From a bacterium (GTDB lineage: Bacteria; Acidobacteriota; Aminicenantia; Aminicenantales; Aminicenantaceae), in NCBI GenBank assembly GCA_018335295.1, contig JAGXKI010000020.1, positions 1-38,762 on the forward strand: a DNA stretch of 38,762 nucleotides, given 5' to 3'. Positions within the stretch are counted from its first letter, which is position 1. Each line of letters begins with the position of its first letter. Below are positions 22,908 to 31,041 of this stretch, one piece after another. The notes below the pieces were generated by a model that saw only the letters and a program-made list of their open reading frames with translations, searched no databases and was not told the DNA's origin. The translations under genes were made by a program, and so were the position numbers.

Positions 22908-24281
22908 ATGTTTGCTGCATTCATGAACTGGTTAATGACTTTTAATGATTGGTTGAATGGCATTGTTTGGGGCCCTTACATGCTGATTTTGTTGTTGGGC
23001 ACAGGGATTTACCTCTCCGTGCGCAACAATTTCCTCCAGGTCACCAAACTGGGTTATGTCATGAAACAAACCTTGGGGAAAGTTTTGGAAAAGACCCAAG
23101 TTGGAGAAGGAGATATCACTCCCTTTCAGGCATTAACCACCGCCCTGGCCTCGACGGTGGGGACCGGGAACCTCGCCGGGGTAGCCACGGCCATCGCCAT
23201 CGGAGGTCCTGGAGCCATCTTCTGGATGTGGGTTTCCGGCTTTTTCGGCATGATGACCAAATTCGGAGAAGTGGTACTGTCTGTCCATTTCCGAGAAAAA
23301 AAGCCCAACGGAAGTTGGGCCGGAGGCCCCATGTACTACCTCACCAAAGGTCTCAAACAGAGATGGCTGGCGGTGCTCTTTGCCTTCTTTGGTGCCTTCG
23401 CAGCCCTGGGGATCGGGAACATGGTGCAATCTAATTCTGTGGCCGATGCCCTCAAAACCAATTTTAATATTCCCAATGCTTTCACTGGGATTGCTTTGGT
23501 TATTCTCGCCGGCCTGGTCATCATTGGAGGAATCAAGCGCATCGCCCAGGTGACTGAAAAGCTGGTTCCGGTCATGGCTGTTTTCTACATTCTTGGAGCC
23601 ATCGTGATCATCCTGACCCGGATTTCGGCTGTGCCCGATGCGTTTGCTTTGATCTTTAAGCATGCCTTCACTCCCATTTCCGCAATGGGAGGGTTTGCCG
23701 GAGCAGCGGTCATGCAGGTGGTCCGTTTCGGTGTGGCCCGAGGGGTGTTTTCCAATGAAGCCGGACTGGGGAGTGCTCCCATCGCTCACGCCACCGCCCG
23801 AACCGACAATCCTGTCCGGCAGGCTCTCTGGGGAATTTTTGAAGTCTTTACCGATACCATTGTTATCTGTACTTTGACGGCCGTCTCCATCGTGGTCACA
23901 GGGGCCTGGAAGATAGTGGATCCCAGTACAGGGGAAGGATTCACAGGAGCGGCCTTGACCAGCCAGGCCTTTACCACCGGACTTCCCGGCCCTGGAGGGT
24001 ATATCATAGCCATAGGGATCATCTTCTTCGCTTATTCCACACTCCTGGGATGGTCTTTTTACGGAGAAAAATGTTTCGAATACCTGATAGGGAGCCAAAG
24101 AGCCAAGCTCTACCGGTATATCTTCCTGCCCTTCATCTTCTTAGGGGCTGTGGGCGCTCTGGAGCCTATCTGGCTTCTGGCTGACACCCTGAACGGCCTG
24201 ATGGCCCTTCCCAACCTGATCGGTCTCCTGGGTCTGAGCGGGCTTGTGATCAAGCTGACCCGAAACTTCTTTAAAAAATAA
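22908..24281 (+). CDS. AGCS-family sodium:amino-acid (alanine/glycine) symporter
   Basis: A 457-residue inner-membrane carrier which takes up alanine, glycine or related amino acids with sodium. About ten hydrophobic helices are visible; family motifs include NFLQVTKLGYVMKQT near the start, ITPFQALTTALASTVGTGNL, the Na+/substrate region, GGPMYYLTKG, and RGVFSNEAGLGSAPIAHA. Length is that of the family. AGGAAAC precedes the ATG by a few bases. It is divergent from the creatininase gene and followed after 118 bp by a gene with its own promoter. In this neighbourhood of peptidase-like enzymes it plausibly imports released amino acids. Confidence 0.93.
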   Translation: MFAAFMNWLMTFNDWLNGIVWGPYMLILLLGTGIYLSVRNNFLQVTKLGYVMKQTLGKVLEKTQVGEGDITPFQALTTALASTVGTGNLAGVATAIAIGGPGAIFWMWVSGFFGMMTKFGEVVLSVHFREKKPNGSWAGGPMYYLTKGLKQRWLAVLFAFFGAFAALGIGNMVQSNSVADALKTNFNIPNAFTGIALVILAGLVIIGGIKRIAQVTEKLVPVMAVFYILGAIVIILTRISAVPDAFALIFKHAFTPISAMGGFAGAAVMQVVRFGVARGVFSNEAGLGSAPIAHATARTDNPVRQALWGIFEVFTDTIVICTLTAVSIVVTGAWKIVDPSTGEGFTGAALTSQAFTTGLPGPGGYIIAIGIIFFAYSTLLGWSFYGEKCFEYLIGSQRAKLYRYIFLPFIFLGAVGALEPIWLLADTLNGLMALPNLIGLLGLSGLVIKLTRNFFKK

Positions 24282-24335
24282 GGCGATCCAGCCCCACGGA
24301 AGTGACATCAGCCCCGCCTTGGTCGACCTTATTCA

Positions 24336-24364
24336 TTGCAAGAAAGAAAGTCTTATGGTATAGA
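24336..24364 (+). promoter_or_regulatory. Promoter for the DUF362/DUF6599 pair
   Basis: TTGCAA (24336-24341), 17 bp, TATAGA (24359-24364). The first gene starts about 30 bases after the predicted transcription start. Confidence 0.45.
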
Positions 24365-24399
24365 TAAATGGCTGAATTTTTGAAGGAGAGGTGACAAAC

Positions 24400-25344
24400 A
24401 TGGGAAAAAAGATTCCTCGAAGAGATTTTTTGAAAAAAAGCATGAGTCTAGGACTGGGCTCTGTTTTAGGAGGCCCGGCTGTGGTCCGTCTTCTCCGGGG
24501 TTCAGGATGGAACTCCTCCGGAGAATCTGTGGTTTCGGTGGTTCAGGGAACTGATTACATGAAAAGCACCTTGAAGGCGGTCCATCAGCTCGGAGGAATG
24601 AGTCACTTTATCCCCCCCAATGCTAAAGTGGCCCTCCTTCCCAATGCCCAAAGCAACCATCCCGGCACTTACACCAAACCGGAAATTGTCCGGGCCGTCA
24701 TCCGGATGTGTAAGGAAGCGGGGGCCAGTGAAGTGGGATGCCTTTCCTGGCTTAAAATGAAAAACTGGGAAAAATGCGGACTGAAAAAAGCCGTAGAAGA
24801 GGAAGGGGCCGAACTGGTCCTGGTAGGAAAGGAAGAAAAGTACTTTAAAGCGGTTCCGGTTCCTCAAGGCAAGTCTCTTCAGGAAGCCCGGGTTATGAAA
24901 AAGCTCTATGACTATGACTTGTTCATCGACATGCCCATCACCAAACACCATGCAGGAAACAAGTTCACCGGCACCCTGAAAAATCTCATGGGGCTCAACT
25001 CTCCCACCTGCAACCGAACCTTCCATAAAGAAAACTGGACCACGGATCCAGAGGCTTTGGCCCACCTGGATCAATGTATCGCCGACCTGAACACAGTTAT
25101 CAAACCGAGGCTCTGCGTGGTGGATGCGACTGAATTCATCACCACCAACGGGCCTTTCGGCCCCGGAAAACTCCTCGAGCCTCAGCGAGTGGTGGCCGGG
25201 ACAGACCGAGTGGCTGTGGATTCCTACTGCACCACCTTAATGGGAATGAAACCCCCCGAAATTATCATGATCCAAAGGGCTCACGTTCATGGACTGGGAA
25301 AAATGGATTTGAGTAAAGTCAAGGTGACCGAGACGAAAGTTTGA
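24400..25344 (+). CDS. Tat-exported DUF362-domain protein
   Basis: A 314-residue protein of the DUF362 family, whose function is not established. The N-terminus carries a twin-arginine signal, Arg7-Arg8 in IPRRDFLKKS, followed by a hydrophobic SLGLGSVLGGPAVV, so it is exported folded, probably with a cofactor. DUF362 features include KVALLPNAQS, the mid-protein LFIDMPITKHHAGNKFTGTL and KNLMGLNSP, and RVVAGTDRVAVDSYC. Some relatives have ferredoxin domains; here there is no CxxCxxC cluster. I start at ATG 24400, 11 bases after AAGGAG; a GTG at 24391 is in frame but only 2 bases from it. The DUF6599 gene follows after 39 bp. Confidence 0.85.
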   Translation: MGKKIPRRDFLKKSMSLGLGSVLGGPAVVRLLRGSGWNSSGESVVSVVQGTDYMKSTLKAVHQLGGMSHFIPPNAKVALLPNAQSNHPGTYTKPEIVRAVIRMCKEAGASEVGCLSWLKMKNWEKCGLKKAVEEEGAELVLVGKEEKYFKAVPVPQGKSLQEARVMKKLYDYDLFIDMPITKHHAGNKFTGTLKNLMGLNSPTCNRTFHKENWTTDPEALAHLDQCIADLNTVIKPRLCVVDATEFITTNGPFGPGKLLEPQRVVAGTDRVAVDSYCTTLMGMKPPEIIMIQRAHVHGLGKMDLSKVKVTETKV

Positions 25345-25383
25345 CTCCCGGTTTTCAAGGAGAAATCTTTTCCTCCGAAACCC

Positions 25384-26349
25384 ATGAGAAAGAATCGAAA
25401 TCTTGTCCTCTTCTGGCCCCTTTTTTTCATGTTCTTCTGTTTGGGTGCTGCGGTTTTCTTGGGTGAACCCCTCCCTCCGTCGGCCCAGGGGAAAAAATTG
25501 ACCCAAGTTCTCCCTCTTAAGGTGGGGCAGTGGCACAAAAAAGGAGAACTTCAGGAATATAAGGGAGAAGACCTTTACCTTTACATCAACGGGGGCGCTG
25601 AAATCTACCATGAATATGGTTTCAAGCAGGTCGTGGTCCAGGAATACAGTAACGAAAAGGGAAATGCCATCTCGGTGGAAGTTTTTGAGATGGAGGATTC
25701 CCCCAGCGCTTTCGGGATTTACACTTTCAAAACCACCGCTCAAGGAAAAAAGCTGGATTTGGGAAACCGCTGTCTTCTGGAAGACTATTACCTCAATTTC
25801 TGGAAAGGCCGGTTCATCGGCACTCTGACCGGATTTGACGAAGAGAAGGCTACAGTGGAAGGACTGGAAATATTGGCCCGGGAGATAGCGGATAAGCTTC
25901 AAAATTCAGGAGAAGTTCCGGAGATGGTCCGCTGGCTTCCTGAGAAAAATATGAATCCCCTGAGTGTGGATTATTTTGAAGGGAGTCTCGGCCTTACCAA
26001 TATCCACCAATTCCTTCCCCAGCGTATTTTCCTCCCTCAGGAAGGAATGAAAGGGGACACCGGGGAGGGAATCCGGATCATCCTCCTCCGTTTCAAAGGG
26101 AAAAAGGAATGCCTGGATTCTTTAAACCGAGCTCGGGAGAAATTCCAAAAAAGCTCCTGGTACGAAGAGGTCAATCCTTTGGAAGAGGGCGGGTTCAGGA
26201 CCTTTCGGGTGCGCGGGGAGAAGAAAACACCCTTGTGGGTTCAACCCTTCCGCCAATTTCTATTCTGGGTTATGAGAGCTTCCCCTGAAAAAAGCCGAAA
26301 AATCATAAAATCCATCCAATCCCGAATCCAAGAGGATTCCGTAAGTTAA
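25384..26349 (+). CDS. Secreted DUF6599-like protein
   Basis: A 321-residue exported protein with a signal segment LVLFWPLFFMFFCLGAAVFL. The family mark is the stretch LYLYINGGAEIYHEYGF near residue 60, followed by FEMEDSPSAFGIYT near 105; I associate both with DUF6599. No catalytic motif is apparent. The start at 25384 has no near ribosome site, since AAGGAG lies about 20 bases upstream, so coupling to the upstream DUF362 gene is likely. Its stop overlaps the convergent molybdenum subunit gene by 4 bp. Confidence 0.75.
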   Translation: MRKNRNLVLFWPLFFMFFCLGAAVFLGEPLPPSAQGKKLTQVLPLKVGQWHKKGELQEYKGEDLYLYINGGAEIYHEYGFKQVVVQEYSNEKGNAISVEVFEMEDSPSAFGIYTFKTTAQGKKLDLGNRCLLEDYYLNFWKGRFIGTLTGFDEEKATVEGLEILAREIADKLQNSGEVPEMVRWLPEKNMNPLSVDYFEGSLGLTNIHQFLPQRIFLPQEGMKGDTGEGIRIILLRFKGKKECLDSLNRAREKFQKSSWYEEVNPLEEGGFRTFRVRGEKKTPLWVQPFRQFLFWVMRASPEKSRKIIKSIQSRIQEDSVS

Positions 26350-28487
26350 AGGGCGGCTTTGACCCGCTCCGGAGTCATGGGAAGAGTCACCATTCGGGCT
26401 CCGGTGGCATCAAACACCGCATTAGCGATCACTCCGCCCATGGGGGTTATGGCTGGCTCTCCACATCCTTGAGGGGAAAGACCCGGATTTCTCACCAATA
26501 CGGTTTCAATTTCAGGAACCCAGGAGAAACGGGGCAGATGGTAAGTCCCAAAGTTTTCATCCAAGATTTCTCCCCCTTGAAACCGGACCTCTTCGGCCAG
26601 AACATACCCCAAACCCATGGTAATGCATCCCTCAATTTGCAGACGGACTCCCTCAGGATTGATCACCTCCCCGGTATCTTGGGCACACACCACCCTCTGG
26701 ACCTGGATTTCCCCACTGTTTTTATCCACTTCCACCTCGGCCATAGTCGCCAGATAAGTGTTCAGGTAGTCGGTGCAGGCGATACCGTATCCCTTTCCGC
26801 TGGGCGCTTTAGAGAAAGACCGGCCAAATTTTTTGGCGGCTGCTTTCAGAACCCGAATCATCCGCTGATCCTGGAGGTTTCTCAGTCGAAACTCCAGAGG
26901 GTCCATCCCAGCCTGGGAAGCCATATCATCGATCTGGGATTCGATCGCAAAAACGTTGGTGTTGCTTCCCGGCCCCCGCCAGGCCCCTACCATAAAGGGA
27001 TGGGCTCCATCATCTCCAAACCAACCTCCTCTTGAAGTGACCCTGTAGTGGGGGATATCATAGAAGGGCTCCGAGCTTCGAGACCCCGCATAAAAAATTT
27101 CATAGTCCCAAAACTCAACCCGATTTTGTGGGTTTAATCCGGAATGAACCTTCACCACCGCGGCCGGCCGGAATGTATCGTAGAAGAATTCTTCCTTCCG
27201 GCTCCAGGTAACCTGGACCGGTTTTCCTGTGATCCTGGAAAGACGGGCCGCTTCCACAGCCTGCTGGCTGCGGGTCTTTCCTCCAAATCCTCCACCCACA
27301 AAAGGCGTTTTGACCCGGACATTCTCTTTGGACCACCCCAGAGCCTCGGCTACGTCATCTCGGGCGCCGAAGGGACTTTGGGTGGAAGCCCACACGGTGA
27401 CTTTATCTCCCTCCACCTTGGCCGCTGCGGTGTGGTTTTCCATAGGAGCATGGGAGACATAATGATTGAAGTAGGTTTTTTTAAATTTTTGGGAAGCCTT
27501 CTTTTTTCCGGTTTGAAGGTTTCCAGACCGGGCTACTTCTTCCCCTTGGGGAGCCACTTTCTGAAGGTGGTCGAATATATTGCGGTTGTTCACTTTTTGG
27601 GAAGGAAGGTCATATTCGGCATCGACCATTTCTAGGGCTTTCTCGGCCTGATCCCTGTGGGAATGAAGAACGGCCATCAAATCCTTCTTCTTCACAATTC
27701 GGATTCCCTTGATTTCTCGGGCCTTGGAAAAATCCACACTTTTCAGGGTAGCCCCGTGCATCGGGGGCCTGAGGATTCGGGCATAGAGCATCCCGGGAAG
27801 ACGGATATCTCCGGCGTACTTGGCTTCCCCGGTTACCTTCTCTCGATTGTCTCTTCGGTCAGCAGGTTTCCCGCATATATTGTGTTCGGGATAAGGCTCG
27901 ATATCCGGTTTTTCCTCCAGATGGCGCTCGATGGTTTTCCCCTTGGTGAGCTGAGCATAAGACACCTTATTTTGGGGGTTCTTCTTATCCAAAACCATTC
28001 CCTCTCGGGTCTCCAGTCTTTTCTTAGGGACCTGGAGATGTTCAGAAGCCAACAGGATGAGCACAGCTTTGGCTTCCGCCGCAGCCTTTCTCATCCGGGC
28101 GCCGAAATACTTGGTGCTCCGGGACCCAAAAGTCCCCATATCCCAGGGGCAGAGAGCGGTATCCCCCATCACCATATCCACTCGGTCCAGGGGAACATCC
28201 ATCTCATCCGCCAGCATCTGAGCCAGAGAAGTGATGATGCCCTGGCCCATTTCGATCTTTCCGGTGAGACATGAAACCCTTCCATCCTCTCCGATTCGGA
28301 GGTAGGCATTGAAATCTTCCGGGTACCGGGAACCAAAACGCTGAAGGGATTCCAGAGTGGCGGTTTCTCCCAAGGTAAAGGTGACCACGATGCCTCCTCC
28401 CACCAGTTTGAGAAATTCCCGGCGGTCCAGAGTAAAAGAAGAAGATGATTTTTTTTCTTCGATGAATCCGCGGTCTTTATCTCTCAT
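26346..28487 (-). CDS. Molybdenum hydroxylase large subunit (xanthine dehydrogenase/IorB-like), Tat-exported
   Basis: A 713-residue molybdopterin-binding subunit of the xanthine oxidase family, which hydroxylates N-heterocycles or aldehydes with water. A Tat signal is present: Arg22-Arg23 in LDRREFLKLVGGGIVVTF. The order of domains, with IEMGQGIITSLAQM near the N-terminus before the hammerhead region REKVTGEAKYAGDIRLPG, is that of isoquinoline 1-oxidoreductase beta-type proteins. Cofactor motifs include PFVGGGFGGKT, GAWRGPGSNTNVFAIE and CGEPAITPMGGVIANAV with the catalytic Glu. The frame opens at 28670, but AAAGGAGGG before ATG 28487 and the 4-bp ATGA overlap with the upstream subunit fix the start. 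No FAD subunit is nearby, so electrons may go to a cytochrome. Confidence 0.9.
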   Translation of the reverse strand: MRDKDRGFIEEKKSSSSFTLDRREFLKLVGGGIVVTFTLGETATLESLQRFGSRYPEDFNAYLRIGEDGRVSCLTGKIEMGQGIITSLAQMLADEMDVPLDRVDMVMGDTALCPWDMGTFGSRSTKYFGARMRKAAAEAKAVLILLASEHLQVPKKRLETREGMVLDKKNPQNKVSYAQLTKGKTIERHLEEKPDIEPYPEHNICGKPADRRDNREKVTGEAKYAGDIRLPGMLYARILRPPMHGATLKSVDFSKAREIKGIRIVKKKDLMAVLHSHRDQAEKALEMVDAEYDLPSQKVNNRNIFDHLQKVAPQGEEVARSGNLQTGKKKASQKFKKTYFNHYVSHAPMENHTAAAKVEGDKVTVWASTQSPFGARDDVAEALGWSKENVRVKTPFVGGGFGGKTRSQQAVEAARLSRITGKPVQVTWSRKEEFFYDTFRPAAVVKVHSGLNPQNRVEFWDYEIFYAGSRSSEPFYDIPHYRVTSRGGWFGDDGAHPFMVGAWRGPGSNTNVFAIESQIDDMASQAGMDPLEFRLRNLQDQRMIRVLKAAAKKFGRSFSKAPSGKGYGIACTDYLNTYLATMAEVEVDKNSGEIQVQRVVCAQDTGEVINPEGVRLQIEGCITMGLGYVLAEEVRFQGGEILDENFGTYHLPRFSWVPEIETVLVRNPGLSPQGCGEPAITPMGGVIANAVFDATGARMVTLPMTPERVKAAL

Positions 28488-28966
28488 CGGGAACCCTCCT
28501 TTGCCATCATTTGAGAGGCAGTCTTCACAGCCTGGATAATCCGGTTGTGACTTCCACACCGGCACAGGTTTTGCTCCATGGCTGAGACAATCTGTTCTCT
28601 TGAGGGATGAGGGTTTTTCAAAAGGAAGCTGTAGGCTGTTAGGATCATCCCAGGGGTGCAGAACCCGCATTGAAGGGCATTATGCTGGATGAAAGCCTCT
28701 TGGAGAGGATGAAGTTCCCCGTTTTTGGATAAACCTTCGATGGTCAAAACATCTTTTCCCTTTACGAAACTGAGAGGATAAAGGCAGGACCTCACAGCCT
28801 GATTGTCCACAAGAAGCGTACATCCCCCACAAAAACCCTGGCCGCAGGAGTATTTGGTCCCGGTCAGCCCTAAGTCCGAACGCAGAACCCAAAGAAGCTT
28901 CCGCTCAGGCTCGGTTTTGATTTGAGTGGGTTCCCCGTTCAAGCGAAACTGAATCAATTTTTCCAT
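28484..28966 (-). CDS. Molybdenum hydroxylase [2Fe-2S] subunit (IorA/CoxS-like)
   Basis: A 160-residue two-cluster electron-transfer subunit. Cluster one uses C41, C46, C49 and C61 in YSCGQGFCGGCTLLVDN; cluster two uses C100, C103, C135 and C137 in QCGFCTPGM and LCRCGSH. Size and motifs match the small subunits of xanthine dehydrogenase-type enzymes. It has no signal peptide, while its partner has a Tat signal, so it is probably exported bound to that partner. It overlaps the large subunit by 4 bp and has AGGAGGG before its ATG. It lies 37 bp after the flavin-reductase gene in one operon. Confidence 0.93.
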   Translation of the reverse strand: MEKLIQFRLNGEPTQIKTEPERKLLWVLRSDLGLTGTKYSCGQGFCGGCTLLVDNQAVRSCLYPLSFVKGKDVLTIEGLSKNGELHPLQEAFIQHNALQCGFCTPGMILTAYSFLLKNPHPSREQIVSAMEQNLCRCGSHNRIIQAVKTASQMMAKEGSR

Positions 28967-29003
28967 CTGTCCTCCCTCCTTTCAGCGGACTCGGAAAAAT
29001 AGC

Positions 29004-29555
29004 TCATTTTTCAACTTCAATGAATTCACTGGACTTGAAAAAATACCGGGATCCCAGGTGAAATATAAACTGGACCTTACGGGTATCCCAGAACCCCTCT
29101 TTAAAATAATCCTCCTCTGCTTCAGCAGAGATGACCTCCCCGAAAAAAAGATGATGATCGCCCACATCCTTGATGTCAAAAACAGCGCATTCCAGAGCTC
29201 CCACACATTCCTTAACTTTAGGGATATTCACAAGGCTGTGGGCCTTTTCTGAATTCAGACCGGTCTCTGCAAACTTATCCACATTCCAGCCGCTCCAACT
29301 ACCGCACTTCACCACCTGATCCAGGATAGACCAATCGGGAATGTTGATGATGAATTCCTCACTCTCCCTCATCAGATCCGAAGAAAAATGGTCCTTATCC
29401 AAAGCCACTGCCGCGGCGGGGGGCTTTTTGGAGAGAGGCATCTGCCAAGCGCAGGTGGTGATGTTGGCTTTATCTTTGTAGGCACAGCTTACCATTACCA
29501 CCATCCCACAGTTAAGCAGACGGTTGGCTTGATTCTTAGGCACGACCTTTTTCAT
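29004..29555 (-). CDS. Flavin-reductase-family FMN-binding protein
   Basis: A 183-residue protein with the flavin-reductase-like split-barrel domain: VVMVSCAYKDKANITTCAWQ, then the motif KPPAAAVALDKDHFSSDLM and EEFIINIPDWSILDQV near residues 68-84, and a C-terminal ECAVFDIKDVGDHHLFFGEV that closes the FMN site. Members reduce FMN with NAD(P)H or simply bind FMN. AAGGAGG is 4-5 bases before the ATG. It is first in an operon with the molybdenum hydroxylase subunits 37 bp downstream, so an electron-transfer link to them is possible but unproven. Confidence 0.85.
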   Translation of the reverse strand: MKKVVPKNQANRLLNCGMVVMVSCAYKDKANITTCAWQMPLSKKPPAAAVALDKDHFSSDLMRESEEFIINIPDWSILDQVVKCGSWSGWNVDKFAETGLNSEKAHSLVNIPKVKECVGALECAVFDIKDVGDHHLFFGEVISAEAEEDYFKEGFWDTRKVQFIFHLGSRYFFKSSEFIEVEK

Positions 29556-29648
29556 GGGACCTCCTTTTTATTCTATTAATCCTTACGGAAAAGGAAATCG
29601 ATCCATTAAAGTGAAGAAATGAGCGCATCTCCTCCCATAATCAGGAAG

Positions 29649-29677
29649 TTTATAGTCAAAAATTACCACATTCTCAA
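29649..29677 (-). promoter_or_regulatory. Promoter for the flavin-reductase/molybdenum hydroxylase operon
   Basis: On the minus strand TTGAGA (29672-29677), 17 bp, TATAAA (29649-29654). This gives a leader of about 90 bases before the ATG at 29555. Confidence 0.5.
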
Positions 29678-29713
29678 AGATAGAGTCAAAAGAAATGGTT
29701 CTCCATTTATTCA

Positions 29714-29742
29714 TTGAGAACATTCCTCGTTGATATTATAAT
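29714..29742 (+). promoter_or_regulatory. Promoter for the second MBL-fold gene
   Basis: TTGAGA (29714-29719), 17 bp, a perfect TATAAT (29737-29742). Transcription would start near 29749, about 5 bases before the ATG at 29754, so the mRNA may be nearly leaderless. Confidence 0.6.
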
Positions 29743-29753
29743 GAGAAAACATC

Positions 29754-30464
29754 ATGAAAAAGATATTAGAGAACATCTATTTGCTAGAAGAGGTTCGGGG
29801 ATGCAACGTCTATCTGCTGGATTCAGGAAAAGAGCTCACCTTAATCGATACCGGACTCAAGGGGCAGGGCGAGAAAATTGAAGCCCAACTCCAAGAGGCT
29901 GGTTTTTCTTTATCTCAACTGCGTTACATCATTTTAACCCACGCCCATAGAGACCACATGGGAAGCGCCAATGAAGTGGCCACTCGGGCCGTAGCCCGGG
30001 TTTTAGCGCATGAGGGAGAAATTCCTTACCTTGAACAAACAGAGACTTTACCCGTCTCCTCGGTGATGGGCATGCTTTTCACCTGGCTGGAAAAAAAATT
30101 TCTTCCCAAAGTTCCTCCCTGCCTGGTGGATAAAGGACTCAAGGATAAAGAGAGCCTGGATATTCTCGAAGGCCTTCAGGTAATATACACTCCAGGTCAT
30201 ACTCCCGGAACCATAAGCCTTTACCAGCCAGAAAGGAAGATTCTTTTTTGTGGAGATGCTCTTTTCAATCAAAATCCTGCGACAGGTAAAAAGGGTTTGC
30301 GGCTGCCCATCTCTTTGTTTACTGCCGACAAAAAAGATGCTCTGGAGTCTGTGAAAAAGCTTTCCACTTTTCCTATCCAGTCCATTTTTTTCGGCCATGG
30401 AGTCCCTATCCTGGAAAACGGCCGGGAACGGATTCAATCCCTTCTTGAAAAAAAGTCCGGGTGA
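29754..30464 (+). CDS. MBL-fold metallohydrolase (cytoplasmic)
   Basis: A 236-residue metallo-beta-lactamase-fold enzyme without a signal peptide. It has the full metal motif THAHRDHMG (HxHxDH), then VIYTPGHTPGTISLY (third His), ILFCGDALF (bridging Asp) and FFGHGVPIL (last His). Its closest style is the glyoxalase II/RNase Z-like group of small hydrolases; substrate unknown. No ribosome site lies between the predicted transcription start and the ATG, which suits leaderless translation. It is monocistronic: the next gene on this strand is more than 3 kb away. Confidence 0.88.
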   Translation: MKKILENIYLLEEVRGCNVYLLDSGKELTLIDTGLKGQGEKIEAQLQEAGFSLSQLRYIILTHAHRDHMGSANEVATRAVARVLAHEGEIPYLEQTETLPVSSVMGMLFTWLEKKFLPKVPPCLVDKGLKDKESLDILEGLQVIYTPGHTPGTISLYQPERKILFCGDALFNQNPATGKKGLRLPISLFTADKKDALESVKKLSTFPIQSIFFGHGVPILENGRERIQSLLEKKSG

Positions 30465-30523
30465 AACGAATCCATCCTTATCAACGAATTCCCCACCTCA
30501 ATCCAATTAAACAAAAACCTCAT

Positions 30524-30826
30524 CTAAAGGACGTAGGCCAGTTTGATGAATAGAGCAGCCCCTCTATCCTTACTGACCCCGAAACGGGTGGATCCTTTTT
30601 GAAAGGCCAATTGAATCTGCCCAAAAGGAGGCTGGAAACGATAGGCAAAAACCATCTGAATGGTCTGCTTGTCGATGGAGGAGTTGGTCTGAAAAACATC
30701 CCAGCTTCGTAAAGTCTTGTCCATCCCCCAATATATGTTGTAATTGGAGCTGGATTGGATGCGGTCCAGCCACCTGCTCTTAAGCCAAAAGCTCTTGAGA
30801 ATATCAAAGCCGAGAATTCTTCTCAA
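30524..30826 (-). pseudogene. C-terminal fragment of an outer-membrane beta-barrel protein (DUF5916-like)
   Basis: About 100 codons with alternating hydrophobic residues and an outer-membrane end: IQMVFAYRFQPPFGQIQLAF, then ALFIKLAYVL at the stop. This looks like the final strands of a large barrel; the PPFGQIQLAF style recalls DUF5916 proteins, but that is a tentative match. The only start in frame is a TTG at 30826, with no signal peptide and no ribosome site. Directly upstream in gene direction the sequence turns into 9-bp tandem repeats (30833-30913), so the 5' part has been lost or replaced, as in the phzF remnant. Confidence 0.6.
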
Positions 30827-30832
30827 GTGAAT

Positions 30833-30913
30833 TTGCGTTACTTGCGTTTTTTGCGTTGGTCGCGTTGGTTGCGTTGATTTAGTCTATTTCGTCTTTTTAG
30901 TCTGTTTCGTGGG
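30833..30913. repeat. 9-bp tandem array, nine units in phase (TTGCGTTGG to TTTAGTCTG)
   Basis: Nine consecutive 9-mers stand without phase break: TTGCGTTAC, TTGCGTTTT, TTGCGTTGG, TCGCGTTGG, TTGCGTTGA, TTTAGTCTA, TTTCGTCTT, TTTAGTCTG, TTTCGTGGG. The unit drifts from one consensus to another at the sixth. No coding sense or CRISPR-like spacer is seen. Confidence 0.8.
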
Positions 30914-30919
30914 TAGAAA

Positions 30920-30946
30920 GCGAGACGAGCAAGAAAGGCGAGAAAA
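30920..30946. repeat. 9-bp tandem array, three units (GCGAGAAAA family)
   Basis: GCGAGACGA, GCAAGAAAG and GCGAGAAAA, in 9-bp phase, six bases after the previous array. Units match those at 10854-10889 read on the opposite strand. A further weak run of three 9-mers (TAACGATGG, TTACGTTAA, TAGCGTTTT) follows at 30961-30987. Confidence 0.7.
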
Positions 30947-30998
30947 GATATGCTTTTTCCTAACGATGGTTACGTTAATAGCGTTTTCTCATTTAAAT

Positions 30999-31028
30999 AA
31001 TTTTGACTTTTGATTTTTGATTTTTGGA
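30999..31028. repeat. 7-bp-period T-rich array (TTTTGAT)
   Basis: G bases after T-runs fall at 31005, 31012, 31019 and 31026, exactly 7 bp apart. The first 15 bases, AATTTTGACTTTTGA, are identical to 18784-18798. It lies just past the 3' end of the aldo/keto reductase gene, mirroring the position of the other copy. Confidence 0.65.
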
Positions 31029-31041
31029 TTAGCTTATCTTT

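Noticed and set aside
24282-24335. Terminator after the symporter from AAGGCG/CGCCTT complementarity
   Set aside because: The loop would be about 30 bases long and no T-run follows.
30833-30946. CRISPR array
   Set aside because: Units are 9 bp, directly adjacent and degenerate; there are no spacers, and no cas genes in the window.
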